Assembly: GCA_027490955.1 (NCBI GenBank) | Contig: JAIXXB010000041.1 | Coordinates: 53,189-117,188, forward strand | Source: Rhodobacter sp. | GTDB lineage: Bacteria; Pseudomonadota; Alphaproteobacteria; Rhodobacterales; Rhodobacteraceae | DNA length: 64,000 nt | Reading direction: 5' to 3' | Translations under genes and position numbers: made by a program | Notes under the pieces: generated by a model | Told to the model about the DNA's origin: nothing | The model's input: only the letters and a program-made list of their open reading frames with translations | Databases searched by the model: none | In this document: piece by piece, positions 47,535 to 56,691 of the stretch | Position numbering within the stretch: position 1 is the first letter of the stretch | Layout of the letters: each line of letters begins with the position of its first letter

Positions 47535-48197
47535 CTAGGCCCCGCCCAACAAGCGCGCGGCCAAATCGGGCAAATCATCGAAATGGTGCAACAGCGCATC
47601 GGGGGCCAGCGCCGCCACTGCCGCGCCATTGGGGCTGAACCCAACCAGAACCGAAGGCACACCCGCCGCGCGCGCGGTATCATGGTCGGTCACCGTATCG
47701 CCAACAAGAAACGAGGACGTGCCGCCCACAGCCGCCACTGCCGCCAAATATGGCGCGGGGTTTGGTTTGACCACGGGAAGGCTGCCCGCGCCAATCAGCG
47801 CGCCGAATAGAGGGCGAATGCCCAGCGCGGCAAGCAGTCTTTCAGCCAAATAGGTGGGCTTGTTGGTGCAAATGGCACAGGCAAAACCCCGCGCGTGCAG
47901 GGTTTGCACAGCCGCTTCGGCCCCGTCATATAGGCGGGTATGAATGGCAAGGGCAGCTTCGTATTGGGCCAACAAGATTGGGTAATGCAGGGCAATCTGC
48001 CCTTCGTCCACCAAAAGGCCAAGGCGCGCAAAGCCAAGGCGCAGCATGGCGCGCCCGCCTTGCAGCGCCACGCCCTCATCACCCGCGCCAAGGGGCGGCG
48101 CATGGCCCATTTGCGCAAAGGTGGCATTGGCCGCGGCCAGCAAATCGCCCGATGTATCGGCCAAGGTGCCATCCAGATCGAAGACCACAGTTTTCAT
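47535..48197 (-). CDS. HAD hydrolase, phosphoglycolate phosphatase-like
   Basis: Cytosolic phosphatase of 220 residues. Motif I DLDGT at 7-11, motif II CTNKPT near 119, motif III VVKPNPAPY near 148 and motif IV GDTVTDHDTA near 170 are all present, with a helical cap between motifs I and II typical of Gph. Substrate probably 2-phosphoglycolate or a related small phosphate ester. ATG at 48197 gives the motif-I start MKTVVFDLDGT. Divergent from glmU. Confidence 0.86.
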   Translation of the reverse strand: MKTVVFDLDGTLADTSGDLLAAANATFAQMGHAPPLGAGDEGVALQGGRAMLRLGFARLGLLVDEGQIALHYPILLAQYEAALAIHTRLYDGAEAAVQTLHARGFACAICTNKPTYLAERLLAALGIRPLFGALIGAGSLPVVKPNPAPYLAAVAAVGGTSSFLVGDTVTDHDTARAAGVPSVLVGFSPNGAAVAALAPDALLHHFDDLPDLAARLLGGA

Positions 48198-48240
48198 CTT
48201 TGAAACCTTATGTGAAGGGCAGGCCCTTGCGAATGCCACC

Positions 48241-48259
48241 CCCTCGCGTAAAACGAGGG
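48241..48259. promoter_or_regulatory. Hairpin in the glmU leader
   Basis: CCCTCG-CGTAAAA-CGAGGG folds into a 6-bp stem with a 7-base loop 22 bases upstream of the glmU ATG, just before the GGAAAG ribosome-binding region. It could influence translation; no riboswitch family was recognised. Confidence 0.4.
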
Positions 48260-48281
48260 CGAGAAAAAGGAAAGAGGCGCA

Positions 48282-49634
48282 ATGACTGTTTCGCTGATAG
48301 TTTTGGCCGCAGGCATGGGCACGCGGATGAATTCAGATCTGCCCAAAGTGCTGCATCACGTCGCCAGCGCCCCGTTGTTGCACCATGCGCTGCGCGCGGG
48401 CGCGGCGCTTGAGCCGGATCGTATCGTGGTGGTTACGGGCCATGGGGCCGATGCAGTGGCCGCCAGTGCCGCCGAATTTGACCCAAGCTGCGCCTGTGTT
48501 CTGCAAGAGCCGCAGTTGGGCACGGGCCATGCGGTGGCGCAAGCCGCCCCTGTGCTGGCGCAGGCGCAGGGCGATGCCTTTGTTCTATATGGCGACACGC
48601 CCTTTATCCGCCCCGAAACGTTGACCGCAATGCAATCGGCGCGGGCCAATCATGCGGTTGTCGTCTTGGGCTTTCATGCCGCCGATCCGGGCCGCTATGG
48701 GCGGCTTGTTGCGCGCGGCGAGGCGCTGGAAAAGATTGTAGAATACAAAGATGCAACCGAAGATGAACGCGCGATCACGCTGTGTAATTCTGGTGTTATC
48801 TGCGCAGATGTGCAGCTTTTGCTGCGCCTTGCCTGCGCGCTGAAAAATGACAATGCCGCGGGCGAGTATTACCTGACGGAAATCATCGCCATGGCCCGCG
48901 CCGAAGGCCTAAGCGCGGGCATCGTTCTGTGCGACGAGTCCGAGACGATGGGCATCAACACCCGCGCCGAACTTGCCCGCGCCGAAGCCGCCTTTCAGGC
49001 CCGTGCGCGCACCGAGGCGTTGGAGAACGGCGTCACCCTGACGGCCCCCGAGACAGTTTTCTTTGCCATCGACACCCATATTGGCCGCGATGCCATCATC
49101 GGCCCCCATGTGCTGATGGGGCGCGGGGTGACCATTGAATCGGGGGCCGAGGTGAAGGGGTTTTGCCATTTAGAAGGCTGCCACATCTCGCGCGGGGCCT
49201 CGGTTGGCCCCTTTGCCCGCCTGCGCATCGGGGCAGAACTGGCCGAAGATGTGCATGTTGGCAATTTTGTCGAGATTAAGAATGCCATTTTGGACGAAGG
49301 CGTGAAAGTAGGTCATTTGACCTATTTGGGCGATGCAGATGTGGGCGAGTTTACAAATATTGGTGCAGGAACAGTGACCTGCAATTATGATGGCGTGATG
49401 AAGCACCGCACGGTGATTGGCCGCAATGCCTTTATCGGCAGCGATACGATGCTGGTTGCCCCCGTTCGGGTGGGCCATGGCGCGCTGACAGGCTCGGGCA
49501 GTGTGATCACCGAAGATGTGCCTGACGAGGCCATCGCTTTGGGCCGCGCCAAACAGGTCAACAAGGCAGGGCTTGCACCAAAATTGTTCGAAAAGCTGAA
49601 ATCCATCAAAGAAAAACACCAAAAGGGGCAGTGA
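48282..49634 (+). CDS. glmU: Bifunctional UDP-N-acetylglucosamine pyrophosphorylase/GlcN-1-P acetyltransferase
   Basis: 450-residue enzyme for the last two steps of UDP-GlcNAc synthesis. The N-terminal uridyltransferase domain has LAAGMGTRM (8-16) and GDTPFI near 105; the C-terminal left-handed beta-helix has hexapeptide repeats with GDADVGEFTNIGAGTVTCNYDG near 350, the acetyl-CoA site. Complete and in the usual order with glmS, one base away. Both feed peptidoglycan and lipopolysaccharide. Confidence 0.97.
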   Translation: MTVSLIVLAAGMGTRMNSDLPKVLHHVASAPLLHHALRAGAALEPDRIVVVTGHGADAVAASAAEFDPSCACVLQEPQLGTGHAVAQAAPVLAQAQGDAFVLYGDTPFIRPETLTAMQSARANHAVVVLGFHAADPGRYGRLVARGEALEKIVEYKDATEDERAITLCNSGVICADVQLLLRLACALKNDNAAGEYYLTEIIAMARAEGLSAGIVLCDESETMGINTRAELARAEAAFQARARTEALENGVTLTAPETVFFAIDTHIGRDAIIGPHVLMGRGVTIESGAEVKGFCHLEGCHISRGASVGPFARLRIGAELAEDVHVGNFVEIKNAILDEGVKVGHLTYLGDADVGEFTNIGAGTVTCNYDGVMKHRTVIGRNAFIGSDTMLVAPVRVGHGALTGSGSVITEDVPDEAIALGRAKQVNKAGLAPKLFEKLKSIKEKHQKGQ

Positions 49635-49635
49635 A

Positions 49636-51450
49636 ATGTGCGGGATTATCGGGGTGCTGGGCAATCACGAAGTTGCCCCTTTATTGGTAGAATCGCTGAA
49701 ACGCCTTGAATATCGCGGCTATGATTCTGCGGGCATTGCCACTGTCAACGGCGGAAAACTGGATCGCCGCCGCGCTGTGGGCAAGCTGGTACATCTGTCC
49801 GATCTGCTGGTGCATCAGCCTTTGGCGGGCCATGCGGGTATTGGGCACACCCGCTGGGCCACACATGGGGCCGCGACGGAAAACAACGCCCATCCCCATG
49901 CCAGCGGCCCTGTAAGCGTGGTGCATAACGGCATCATCGAAAACTTCCGCACCCTGCGCGAGAAATTGGCCCCACATGGGCTGTTGCCCAGCACCGATAC
50001 CGATACCGAAACAGTCGCCATGCTCTGCGCGCATTACATGGGCCAAGGCATGGATGCGCGCGCCGCCGTAAAGGCCACAGTGGCCGATTTGGATGGGGCC
50101 TTTGCCCTGCTCTTTTTGTTTTCGGGCGAGGATGATCTGATGATCGCCGCGCGTAAGGGCAGCCCATTGGCCATTGGCCATGGGACGGGCGAGATGTTTG
50201 TGGGCAGCGATGCCATTGCCCTTGCCCCGATGACCGATCAGATCACCTATCTGGAAGAGGGCGATCTGGCCTTTGTCACCCGCGCAGGGGCCGAGATTAT
50301 CGACGCGCGCGGCGCAAGGGCCAATCGGCCCAAGCAGCGCATTGAAACGCAAAGCACTGTCATCGACAAGGCAGGGCATAAGCATTTCATGACCAAAGAA
50401 ATCCATGAACAGCCCGTTGTCATGGCCGAAGCCTTGGCGCGCTATGCGCCCAATGGTCTGCCCGTCTTCCCAGATGCGCTGGATTTTGCGCGCTTTGACC
50501 GCGTGGTGATGGTGGCATGCGGGACGGGGTTTTATTCCTGCCTGACGGCAAAATACTGGTTCGAACAAATCGCGCGCATTCCCTGCGAGGTGGATGTCGC
50601 ATCGGAATTTCGCTATCGCGAACCGCCCTTTGGCGCGCGCACTTTGGCCATTTTCGTCAGCCAATCGGGCGAGACGGCCGATACGCTGGCGGCCCTGCGC
50701 TATGCCAAGGATAAGGCCGATATGGTGCTCTCCTTGGTCAATGTCGGCACCTCCAGCATCGCCCGCGAATCCGATCTGGCGCTGGCGATTTTGGCGGGGA
50801 TCGAGGTGTCGGTCGCCTCGACCAAAGCCTATACCAACCAATTGACAGTGCTGGCCCTGCTGGCGCTGCACGCCGCGCGCGCCAAGGGCAGCTTGGATGA
50901 GGCCGCCCTGTGCGCCCATATCCAAGATCTGCGCGCCGTGCCCGATCTGATGCGCCAAACCCTTGCCCTAGATCACAAGATCGCCGCCATTGCAGGTGCG
51001 CTGGCCCCTGCCCCATCGGTGTTGTTCTTGGGGCGCGGCGTGATGTATGCCACAGCGCTGGAAGCCGCGCTGAAAATGAAAGAACTCTCCTACATCCACG
51101 CCGAGGCCTACGCCTCTGGAGAGTTAAAGCATGGCCCAATCGCCCTGATCGACCCAACCTTGCCTGTGGTGGTTTTCGCGCCCCATGATCGTTTGTTCGA
51201 AAAAACAGTCTCGAATATGCAAGAGGTGATGGCGCGCCATGGCAAAGTGCATCTGATGACCGATGCGGCAGGGGCAGCGGCGGCCCGTGCAGGCACGGCG
51301 GGGGTGCTAGAGTTGCCCGCCGCAGGTGATCTGGCCGCGCCCATTCTCTACGCCCTGCCCGCCCAGCTTTTGGCCTATCACACGGCCATGGCCAAGGGCA
51401 CAGATATTGACCAGCCGCGTAATCTGGCCAAATCCGTAACGGTCGAGTGA
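49636..51450 (+). CDS. glmS: Glutamine--fructose-6-phosphate aminotransferase
   Basis: 604-residue enzyme that makes glucosamine-6-phosphate, the entry to amino-sugar synthesis. The mature N-terminal Cys follows the initiator Met (MCGIIGVLG), and the glutaminase core has GHTRWATHG near 73-81; the isomerase half carries two SIS folds with SQSGETADT near 343-351 and ASGELKHGPIAL near 487-498. One base after glmU, with the ribosome-binding AAGGGG inside the glmU end, so they are coupled. Confidence 0.97.
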   Translation: MCGIIGVLGNHEVAPLLVESLKRLEYRGYDSAGIATVNGGKLDRRRAVGKLVHLSDLLVHQPLAGHAGIGHTRWATHGAATENNAHPHASGPVSVVHNGIIENFRTLREKLAPHGLLPSTDTDTETVAMLCAHYMGQGMDARAAVKATVADLDGAFALLFLFSGEDDLMIAARKGSPLAIGHGTGEMFVGSDAIALAPMTDQITYLEEGDLAFVTRAGAEIIDARGARANRPKQRIETQSTVIDKAGHKHFMTKEIHEQPVVMAEALARYAPNGLPVFPDALDFARFDRVVMVACGTGFYSCLTAKYWFEQIARIPCEVDVASEFRYREPPFGARTLAIFVSQSGETADTLAALRYAKDKADMVLSLVNVGTSSIARESDLALAILAGIEVSVASTKAYTNQLTVLALLALHAARAKGSLDEAALCAHIQDLRAVPDLMRQTLALDHKIAAIAGALAPAPSVLFLGRGVMYATALEAALKMKELSYIHAEAYASGELKHGPIALIDPTLPVVVFAPHDRLFEKTVSNMQEVMARHGKVHLMTDAAGAAAARAGTAGVLELPAAGDLAAPILYALPAQLLAYHTAMAKGTDIDQPRNLAKSVTVE

Positions 51451-51496
51451 TCCAGACCCCTGCCCGATGCGTATCTTCTGAAAGGGAGACCACAGT

Positions 51497-52039
51497 ATGG
51501 ACAGACGGATTTTCTTGGGCAGCGCAATCGCTTTGGGCGGGCTTGCCCTCAGCGGCTGCGCCACTGCGCCAGCCGCGCCAAAGGCCCCTGCTGCGCCCCT
51601 GACTTTGGTGGATGCCTTTTCAGGGCGCAGCACAGGCGTTGGCCAGTTTAAGGTGTGGCTGACAGGCGATGAGCGGCGCTTTACCGCGCGGCTCAATGGA
51701 ACAGTCACAGGCAAAGCAGGCGCGCGCCGCCTGACTGTGGTGGAAGATTTCGTCTATGAAGATGGCGACAAAAACCGCCTGACTTGGGTGTTTGACGAAT
51801 TGGGCGCGGGCCGCTGGACAGGCAAACGCGAAGATACTGTGGGCATGGCCGAGGTGATCGAAGAAGATGGCGTAATCCGCCTGACCTATACGGCGGATTT
51901 CGTCTCGCCCACAGGCACAACGCGGCTTGGCTTTTCGGATGTGATCTATGACGCAGGGGCAGGAATGATTGTCAATGATGCCATTGTCACGCGCTGGGGC
52001 CTGCCTGTGGCCAAGGTCACGTTCAAAATTCAGCGCTAA
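51497..52039 (+). CDS. DUF3833 lipoprotein with a Tat-type signal
   Basis: 180-residue envelope protein. The N-terminus MDRRIFLGSAIALGGLALSGC combines a twin-arginine-like DRRIFLG with a lipobox LSGC (about 18-21), suggesting a Tat-exported lipoprotein. The mature domain has the DUF3833 elements VDAFSGRSTGVGQF (about 38-51) and FVYEDGDKNRLTWVF near 84-98. DUF3833 is of unknown function. Shares no operon feature with glmS beyond a 46-base gap; AAAGGGAG precedes the start. Confidence 0.83.
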   Translation: MDRRIFLGSAIALGGLALSGCATAPAAPKAPAAPLTLVDAFSGRSTGVGQFKVWLTGDERRFTARLNGTVTGKAGARRLTVVEDFVYEDGDKNRLTWVFDELGAGRWTGKREDTVGMAEVIEEDGVIRLTYTADFVSPTGTTRLGFSDVIYDAGAGMIVNDAIVTRWGLPVAKVTFKIQR

Positions 52040-52095
52040 CGCCTTGCAAAGGCGCGCAAGGGGCGGCATGTGAGGGCAAAAGAAAGGGCCCAGAT

Positions 52096-52806
52096 ATGAC
52101 CGATCTCGCCTCTGCACTGGCCGCGCTGCGCGCCGCAGCCAACCCGCAAAAGGCCGCCGAAATGGCTGCCTATCACAAGGTAGATCGCAGCTATCTGGGC
52201 CTGCCCGTGCCCCAAATCGAAGAGCATACCGATGCATGGCGCGCGCAAATCGGGATGCTGGCGCGCATTGATCTGGCCGCTGGCCTATGGGACAGCAATA
52301 TCCACGAAGCGCGCGTGGCCGCCTGCAAATTGCTGACCCAAGCGCGCATGAACGAGGGTGACGCGCCCGCATTCGCGCTGATATGCACTTGGGCACCACA
52401 GTTTGACGCTTGGGCATTGGCAGATCACGCCTGCGTTGCCTTGCAAAAACGCCTTGTGGCAGACCCGCAGCGACTGGATGTGATCGAAGATTGGACAAGC
52501 TCACCGCTGATGTGGATGCGCCGCGCCACCCTTGTCGCCACCCTGCCATGGGCAAAAATCAACCACCCCAAAGCCGAAGACAGCGCCATACGCGAACGGA
52601 TTTTGGGCTGGGCCGCGCTATATGTGCCCGACCGCGACTGGTTCATGCAAAAGGTCGTAGCATGGTGGCTGCGCGATCTGTCCAAACATGACGCCGCGCG
52701 CACGGCACAATTTCTGGCCGAACATGGCCCCTATATGAAAAGCTTCGCCCGCAAAGAAGCCGCCCAATACCTGCCCGATCACCTGCGCGCAGGTTTGCCT
52801 TTGTAA
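52096..52806 (+). CDS. AlkD-like DNA alkylation repair protein
   Basis: 236-residue HEAT-repeat-like protein. Motifs AYHKVDRSYLGLPVPQIEEH (about 25-44), WDSNIHEARVAACKLL (about 65-80) and the AlkD-type Trp/Asp-rich segment SSPLMWMRRATLVATLP (about 136-152) support the DNA alkylation repair/AlkD family, which excises bulky or cationic alkyl-purines without base flipping. All-helical throughout. Possibly co-transcribed with the DUF3833 gene 56 bases upstream. Convergent with the asparaginase gene. Confidence 0.86.
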   Translation: MTDLASALAALRAAANPQKAAEMAAYHKVDRSYLGLPVPQIEEHTDAWRAQIGMLARIDLAAGLWDSNIHEARVAACKLLTQARMNEGDAPAFALICTWAPQFDAWALADHACVALQKRLVADPQRLDVIEDWTSSPLMWMRRATLVATLPWAKINHPKAEDSAIRERILGWAALYVPDRDWFMQKVVAWWLRDLSKHDAARTAQFLAEHGPYMKSFARKEAAQYLPDHLRAGLPL

Positions 52807-52876
52807 ACCCGCCTTGCCCCAACGCGCCAAACCATAGGCCCGCGCCCCGAAAATCCTGCCAAACAAAAGACTTAAG

Positions 52877-52929
52877 CTTCTTCTTTTCCCAAATATCCTG
52901 CGGGGGGACGCTCTGGCAGCGCCAGAGCG
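52877..52929. terminator. Second copy of the CCAAATATCCTG element with terminator hairpin
   Basis: CTTCTTCTTTTCCCAAATATCCTG (52877-52900) followed by C-G6 and the perfect hairpin CGCTCTGGC-AGC-GCCAGAGCG (52909-52929). It occupies the gap between the convergent AlkD-like and asparaginase genes, the same setting as the copy at 21122-21219. Confidence 0.7.
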
Positions 52930-52949
52930 GGGGGGCCGCATAGGCCCCC

Positions 52950-53876
52950 CTATGCCATCTCACCGCATAAATCGCGCGCCAACACTTCCCGCCCGCCATG
53001 GGCCAGCGCATGGGCAAGTTTGGCATAGGCGGCGGCTTCGGTGATCTGCCCGCCGTCCACCACCCCTGCGCCAATCATCGCAGCGCCCGCAGCATAGGTG
53101 CCCAGCGCCACACCGCCCGCGTCGCATTGCGACACTGCAATCATCAGCCCGCCGCGCGCCGATGCGCCCATAAGTGCTGCCGCAATAGCGGGGTCATTTG
53201 GGATTGTGCCTGCGCCAAACACCCGCAGCACCGCGCCATCTGCCGCTGCAAGGGCCGCGGCAAAGACGCGCGGCGATGTGTTCGGAGCCATGCTGAGAAC
53301 GGCAATATCGGGCGCGCCAAAGCGCAATAAGGCAGGCGCGCCTGCGCGTATCTGCGCCTCGCCCTCGCTCGCAGCAAAGGCATCTGCGGCATGGCTATGC
53401 ACCTTGCGCAGCTTTGCGCCTGCCATCAGCTTTCCTGCAAACTGCACCCAAACCCCCGCTGGCGCACGCCCTGCCGCCAGCAGCGCATCGCCCAGATTTT
53501 GCCGCGCATCCGTTCCCGCAGCCTCAAGCGGCAGCATGGATCCTGTCACGATCACAGGCCGCACGATACCGACCAGCGCAAAGCTAAGCGCCGCCGCAGT
53601 GTAGGCCAGCGTATCCGTGCCATGGGTGACGACAAAGCCCGTATAGCGGCTTTGGCCTGCAAAGATCGCCTCGGCGATGCGGTTCCAATCGGCAAATCGG
53701 GCATTGGCGCTGTCGATGGCGGGGGTCAGATGGACCAGCTCGACCTTGCCGCGCGCTATGCCTGCACGCGCCAGCGCAGCAAGGCCCGCCTCCAGCACGC
53801 CGTCTGCAGGGGCCAGCCCATCTGGCCCTGACCGCATGGCAATCGTGCCGCCCGTGTGAATGATGCAAATCGTCAC
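52950..53876 (-). CDS. Type I/II L-asparaginase family protein
   Basis: 308-residue amidohydrolase. The two catalytic Thr regions are present: HTGGTIAM (7-14) and VVTHGTDTLAYT (about 82-93), with Lys in QFAGKLMAGAKL. No signal peptide is seen, so it should be cytosolic and serve nitrogen turnover rather than uptake. A small insert is not evident; length is normal. Whether asparagine is the real substrate or a related amide cannot be told. Divergent from the DUF3422 gene. Confidence 0.9.
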   Translation of the reverse strand: MTICIIHTGGTIAMRSGPDGLAPADGVLEAGLAALARAGIARGKVELVHLTPAIDSANARFADWNRIAEAIFAGQSRYTGFVVTHGTDTLAYTAAALSFALVGIVRPVIVTGSMLPLEAAGTDARQNLGDALLAAGRAPAGVWVQFAGKLMAGAKLRKVHSHAADAFAASEGEAQIRAGAPALLRFGAPDIAVLSMAPNTSPRVFAAALAAADGAVLRVFGAGTIPNDPAIAAALMGASARGGLMIAVSQCDAGGVALGTYAAGAAMIGAGVVDGGQITEAAAYAKLAHALAHGGREVLARDLCGEMA

Positions 53877-54040
53877 CGCGCCCTCCGCTTTGCGGCCTTT
53901 TTGGCGGCAAATCCGCCCTTTGCCAAGCCGCCATCTGTGGCATTTTTGGCGGTATATAGCTGTCTTGCTTGCGCGCCCTGTTCACGGCGGCAAAATAGGC
54001 TATTTTCAGCAAAACCCCAAAGATTGCCACAGGTTGCCCC

Positions 54041-55330
54041 ATGACTTTGCCCGACCACCCCTTGCGCTATGCCCTTGTGAACGAGTTGCACGCCCGCCCC
54101 TTCCCCGCGCTGGCCGCGCCCTGCCAAGTGGTTTATCTGGCAATCAAAGAGCCCACCGCCGCCCATGCCCGCGATCGCAGCCTTGATCGCGCACATTTGC
54201 TAAAACTGCTGGATTTGCATGGCGCGCCCCATCCGCAGCCCGATGCCACCCATCATGCCGCCACGTTGGGGCGCACAGATTTGAAATGGGAAAGCCATAC
54301 TGAATTTGTGACCTATTCGGCCTTTACGCCGGGTCTGGATGCCCGCGCCTTTGACCCTGCAGGCGCGGCTGTCTTGCCCGAGGCATGGATTGCCGCCAGC
54401 CCTGGCCGCGCAATTGTGGCCGTGTTGATCCGCGTCGAACTGCTGCCCGATGACGAAGACAGCATTTTGCCCATGCTGGATGATTGGTTCGTGCCCGAAA
54501 GCCTTGCCGTGGCGCGGGTGGTCGATGGGGCCGCAGTGGTTGCGGGCGATTTTCGTATCGATCCCGCAGGTTACATGCGCTTTGCCGTTTTTGTGCGCGC
54601 AGGCACGGGCGCGCGCCGCATTGGCCGCATCGTCCAACGCCTGTGCGAGATTGAAACCTACCGCGCCATGTCAATGCTCGGCTTGCCGCGCGCGCGCACC
54701 CTATCGGGCCAACTCAACACGCTTGACCCGCGCCTTTCTGCCCTTGTCACAGGCCTAGATGGGCGCGAGGCTGCCGCCCGCCCTGCCGATGCGGCCTTGC
54801 ACGAATTGCTGTCCATTGCCGCCGAATTGGAATCGCTGTCGGTGAACAACAATTTCCGCTTTGCTGCCACCAAAGCCTATGAGGCCATCGTCACCCAGCG
54901 GATCGAGGCGCTGCGCGAGGTGCGCGTGGCGGGCCGCCAGACCTTTGCCGAATTTATGATGCGCCGCTATGATCCTGCCATGCGCACCATTCGCGCGGCC
55001 GAAGCCCGCCTTTCGGCCATGGCCGAACGCGCCGCCCGCGCGGCCGAGCTGTTGCGCACGCGCGTCGATGTTGAACGATCCGCCCAGAACCAAGCCTTGC
55101 TGCAAAGCATGGACACACGGGCCGATATGGCGCTGCGCCTGCAGCATACAGTCGAAGGACTGTCCGTGGTTGCGGTCAGCTATTACGCGCTGGGGCTGGT
55201 GGCATATGTTGCCGCCCCTATCGGCGAGGCGCTGCATTTGCCCAAAACGCTGCTGATGGCTGCGGCTGTGCCTGTGGTGTTGGCTTTGGTCTGGTGGGGC
55301 TTGCGCCGCCTGCGCGCGCGTGTTCTTTAG
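54041..55330 (+). CDS. DUF3422 membrane protein
   Basis: 429-residue protein of unknown function. The N-terminus LPDHPLRYALVNELHARPFPAL is the DUF3422 signature. The middle is soluble and mixed; a predicted coiled coil lies around 285-370, and two hydrophobic helices end the protein (about 381-399 and 405-424), so it is probably anchored by its C-terminus. Directly upstream of the FAD oxidoreductase gene by 20 bases, likely co-transcribed, but no shared function is known. Confidence 0.87.
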   Translation: MTLPDHPLRYALVNELHARPFPALAAPCQVVYLAIKEPTAAHARDRSLDRAHLLKLLDLHGAPHPQPDATHHAATLGRTDLKWESHTEFVTYSAFTPGLDARAFDPAGAAVLPEAWIAASPGRAIVAVLIRVELLPDDEDSILPMLDDWFVPESLAVARVVDGAAVVAGDFRIDPAGYMRFAVFVRAGTGARRIGRIVQRLCEIETYRAMSMLGLPRARTLSGQLNTLDPRLSALVTGLDGREAAARPADAALHELLSIAAELESLSVNNNFRFAATKAYEAIVTQRIEALREVRVAGRQTFAEFMMRRYDPAMRTIRAAEARLSAMAERAARAAELLRTRVDVERSAQNQALLQSMDTRADMALRLQHTVEGLSVVAVSYYALGLVAYVAAPIGEALHLPKTLLMAAAVPVVLALVWWGLRRLRARVL

Positions 55331-55350
55331 CCCCAAAAGGGCCTTCAACC

Positions 55351-56691
55351 ATGCCAATCTTGCCGCATCCCATTTCCATGCATTTGCCTGCCCAATTCAC
55401 GGGGCCACTGCCGCCTGCCTGTGACGTGGTTGTCATTGGCGGCGGCGTAATGGGCGTGTCTGCCGCGCTGGAATTGGCCGCGCGGGGGCAAAAGGTGGTG
55501 CTGTGCGAAAAGGGCCGCATCGCGGGCGAGCAATCTTCGCGCAACTGGGGCTGGATTCGCCAGCAGGGCCGCGATTTGGCCGAATTGCCCGTGATGATGG
55601 AAAGCCTGTCGCTTTGGGCCAAACATGCCAAAACCCTGCCCAGCGATTTGGGCTTTGTGCAAAAAGGCGTGGTGTATTTGGCCCTCACCTCGCGCGAGAT
55701 GGACGGATTTGAAACATGGGCGCAGGCCGCGCGCGCCCATGGTCTGCACAGCCAATTGTTAAGCCGCAGCGATGTGGCCGCCCGCTTTGGCACGGATAAA
55801 TGGGTTGGCGGGCTGGAAACCCCGTCCGATGCGCGCGCCGAGCCGTGGCGCGCCGTGCCGCTGCTGGCAGACTATGCCCGCGCGCAGGGCGTAATGCTGC
55901 GCGAAGATTGCGCGGTGCGCTGCCTTGATGTGACCAATGGCGCGGTGACGGGGGTGTTCACCGAACATGGGCGCATTGGCTGCAACCATGTTATCGTGGC
56001 AGGCGGCGCGTGGTCATCTTTGTTTTTGCGGCGCGAAGGCATTGATATTCCGCAGCTTTCTGTGCGCTCCTCGGTTGGGATTATCCCAGATCAACGCCAA
56101 AGCTACACAGGAAATGCCGCTGATGACCGCATCGGCTTTCGCGCGCGGATGGATGGCGGCACCTCACTGGCCCCCGGCTTTTCGCATGATTTCTACATTG
56201 GCCCCGATGCGTTTCGCCACTTTGGGCTTTATTGGCCGCAGTTCATAAAAGATTACCGCGCCACGCGCCTTCGCGCGATGGCCCCGCGCGGATTTCCCGA
56301 TGCATGGGGCACAGCGCGGCGCTGGCAGGCGGACGAGGTCAGCCCCTTTGAAGCGATGCGCATTCTTAGCCCCGCGCCCAATACCCGCGCCCTGAGCCGC
56401 GCCGCGCGCGATTTCACCGCCGCTTTTGGCGGGGGGCCAGCACAGTTTAGCCACCAATGGGCAGGAATGATTGATATGATGCCCGATGTTGTGCCCGTCA
56501 TCTCGAAGGCGCCCATCGCAGGGCTGACCATTGCCACGGGCCTGTCTGGCCATGGCTTTGGCATTGGGCCGGGATTTGGCCGCGTGGTGGCCGATTTGGC
56601 GCTGGGCCGCGAGGTGGGGCATGATCTGACCCGCTTTCGCCTTGAGCGCTTTTCCGATGGCAGCGTGATTGCACCCGGCCCCAGCCTATGA
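55351..56691 (+). CDS. FAD-dependent amino-acid oxidase/sarcosine oxidase-like oxidoreductase
   Basis: 446-residue DAO-family flavoprotein. The FAD Rossmann motif IGGGVMGVSAALEL is at about 30-43 and a family EKGRIAGEQSSRNWGWIRQQGRD segment at 55-77. C-terminal HGFGIGPGFGRVVADLALG matches the flavin-closing region. Substrate likely an amine or amino acid; soluble, cytosolic. The ATG at 55351 has AAAAGGG 9 bases upstream and is preferred over an upstream in-frame start inside DUF3422. Overlaps the Hsp70-like gene by 4 bases. Confidence 0.86.
   Translation: MPILPHPISMHLPAQFTGPLPPACDVVVIGGGVMGVSAALELAARGQKVVLCEKGRIAGEQSSRNWGWIRQQGRDLAELPVMMESLSLWAKHAKTLPSDLGFVQKGVVYLALTSREMDGFETWAQAARAHGLHSQLLSRSDVAARFGTDKWVGGLETPSDARAEPWRAVPLLADYARAQGVMLREDCAVRCLDVTNGAVTGVFTEHGRIGCNHVIVAGGAWSSLFLRREGIDIPQLSVRSSVGIIPDQRQSYTGNAADDRIGFRARMDGGTSLAPGFSHDFYIGPDAFRHFGLYWPQFIKDYRATRLRAMAPRGFPDAWGTARRWQADEVSPFEAMRILSPAPNTRALSRAARDFTAAFGGGPAQFSHQWAGMIDMMPDVVPVISKAPIAGLTIATGLSGHGFGIGPGFGRVVADLALGREVGHDLTRFRLERFSDGSVIAPGPSL

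Noticed and set aside
49681..50958. 425-residue minus-strand frame opposite glmS
   Set aside because: glmS is complete with catalytic Cys and SIS domains; the reverse frame is compositional.
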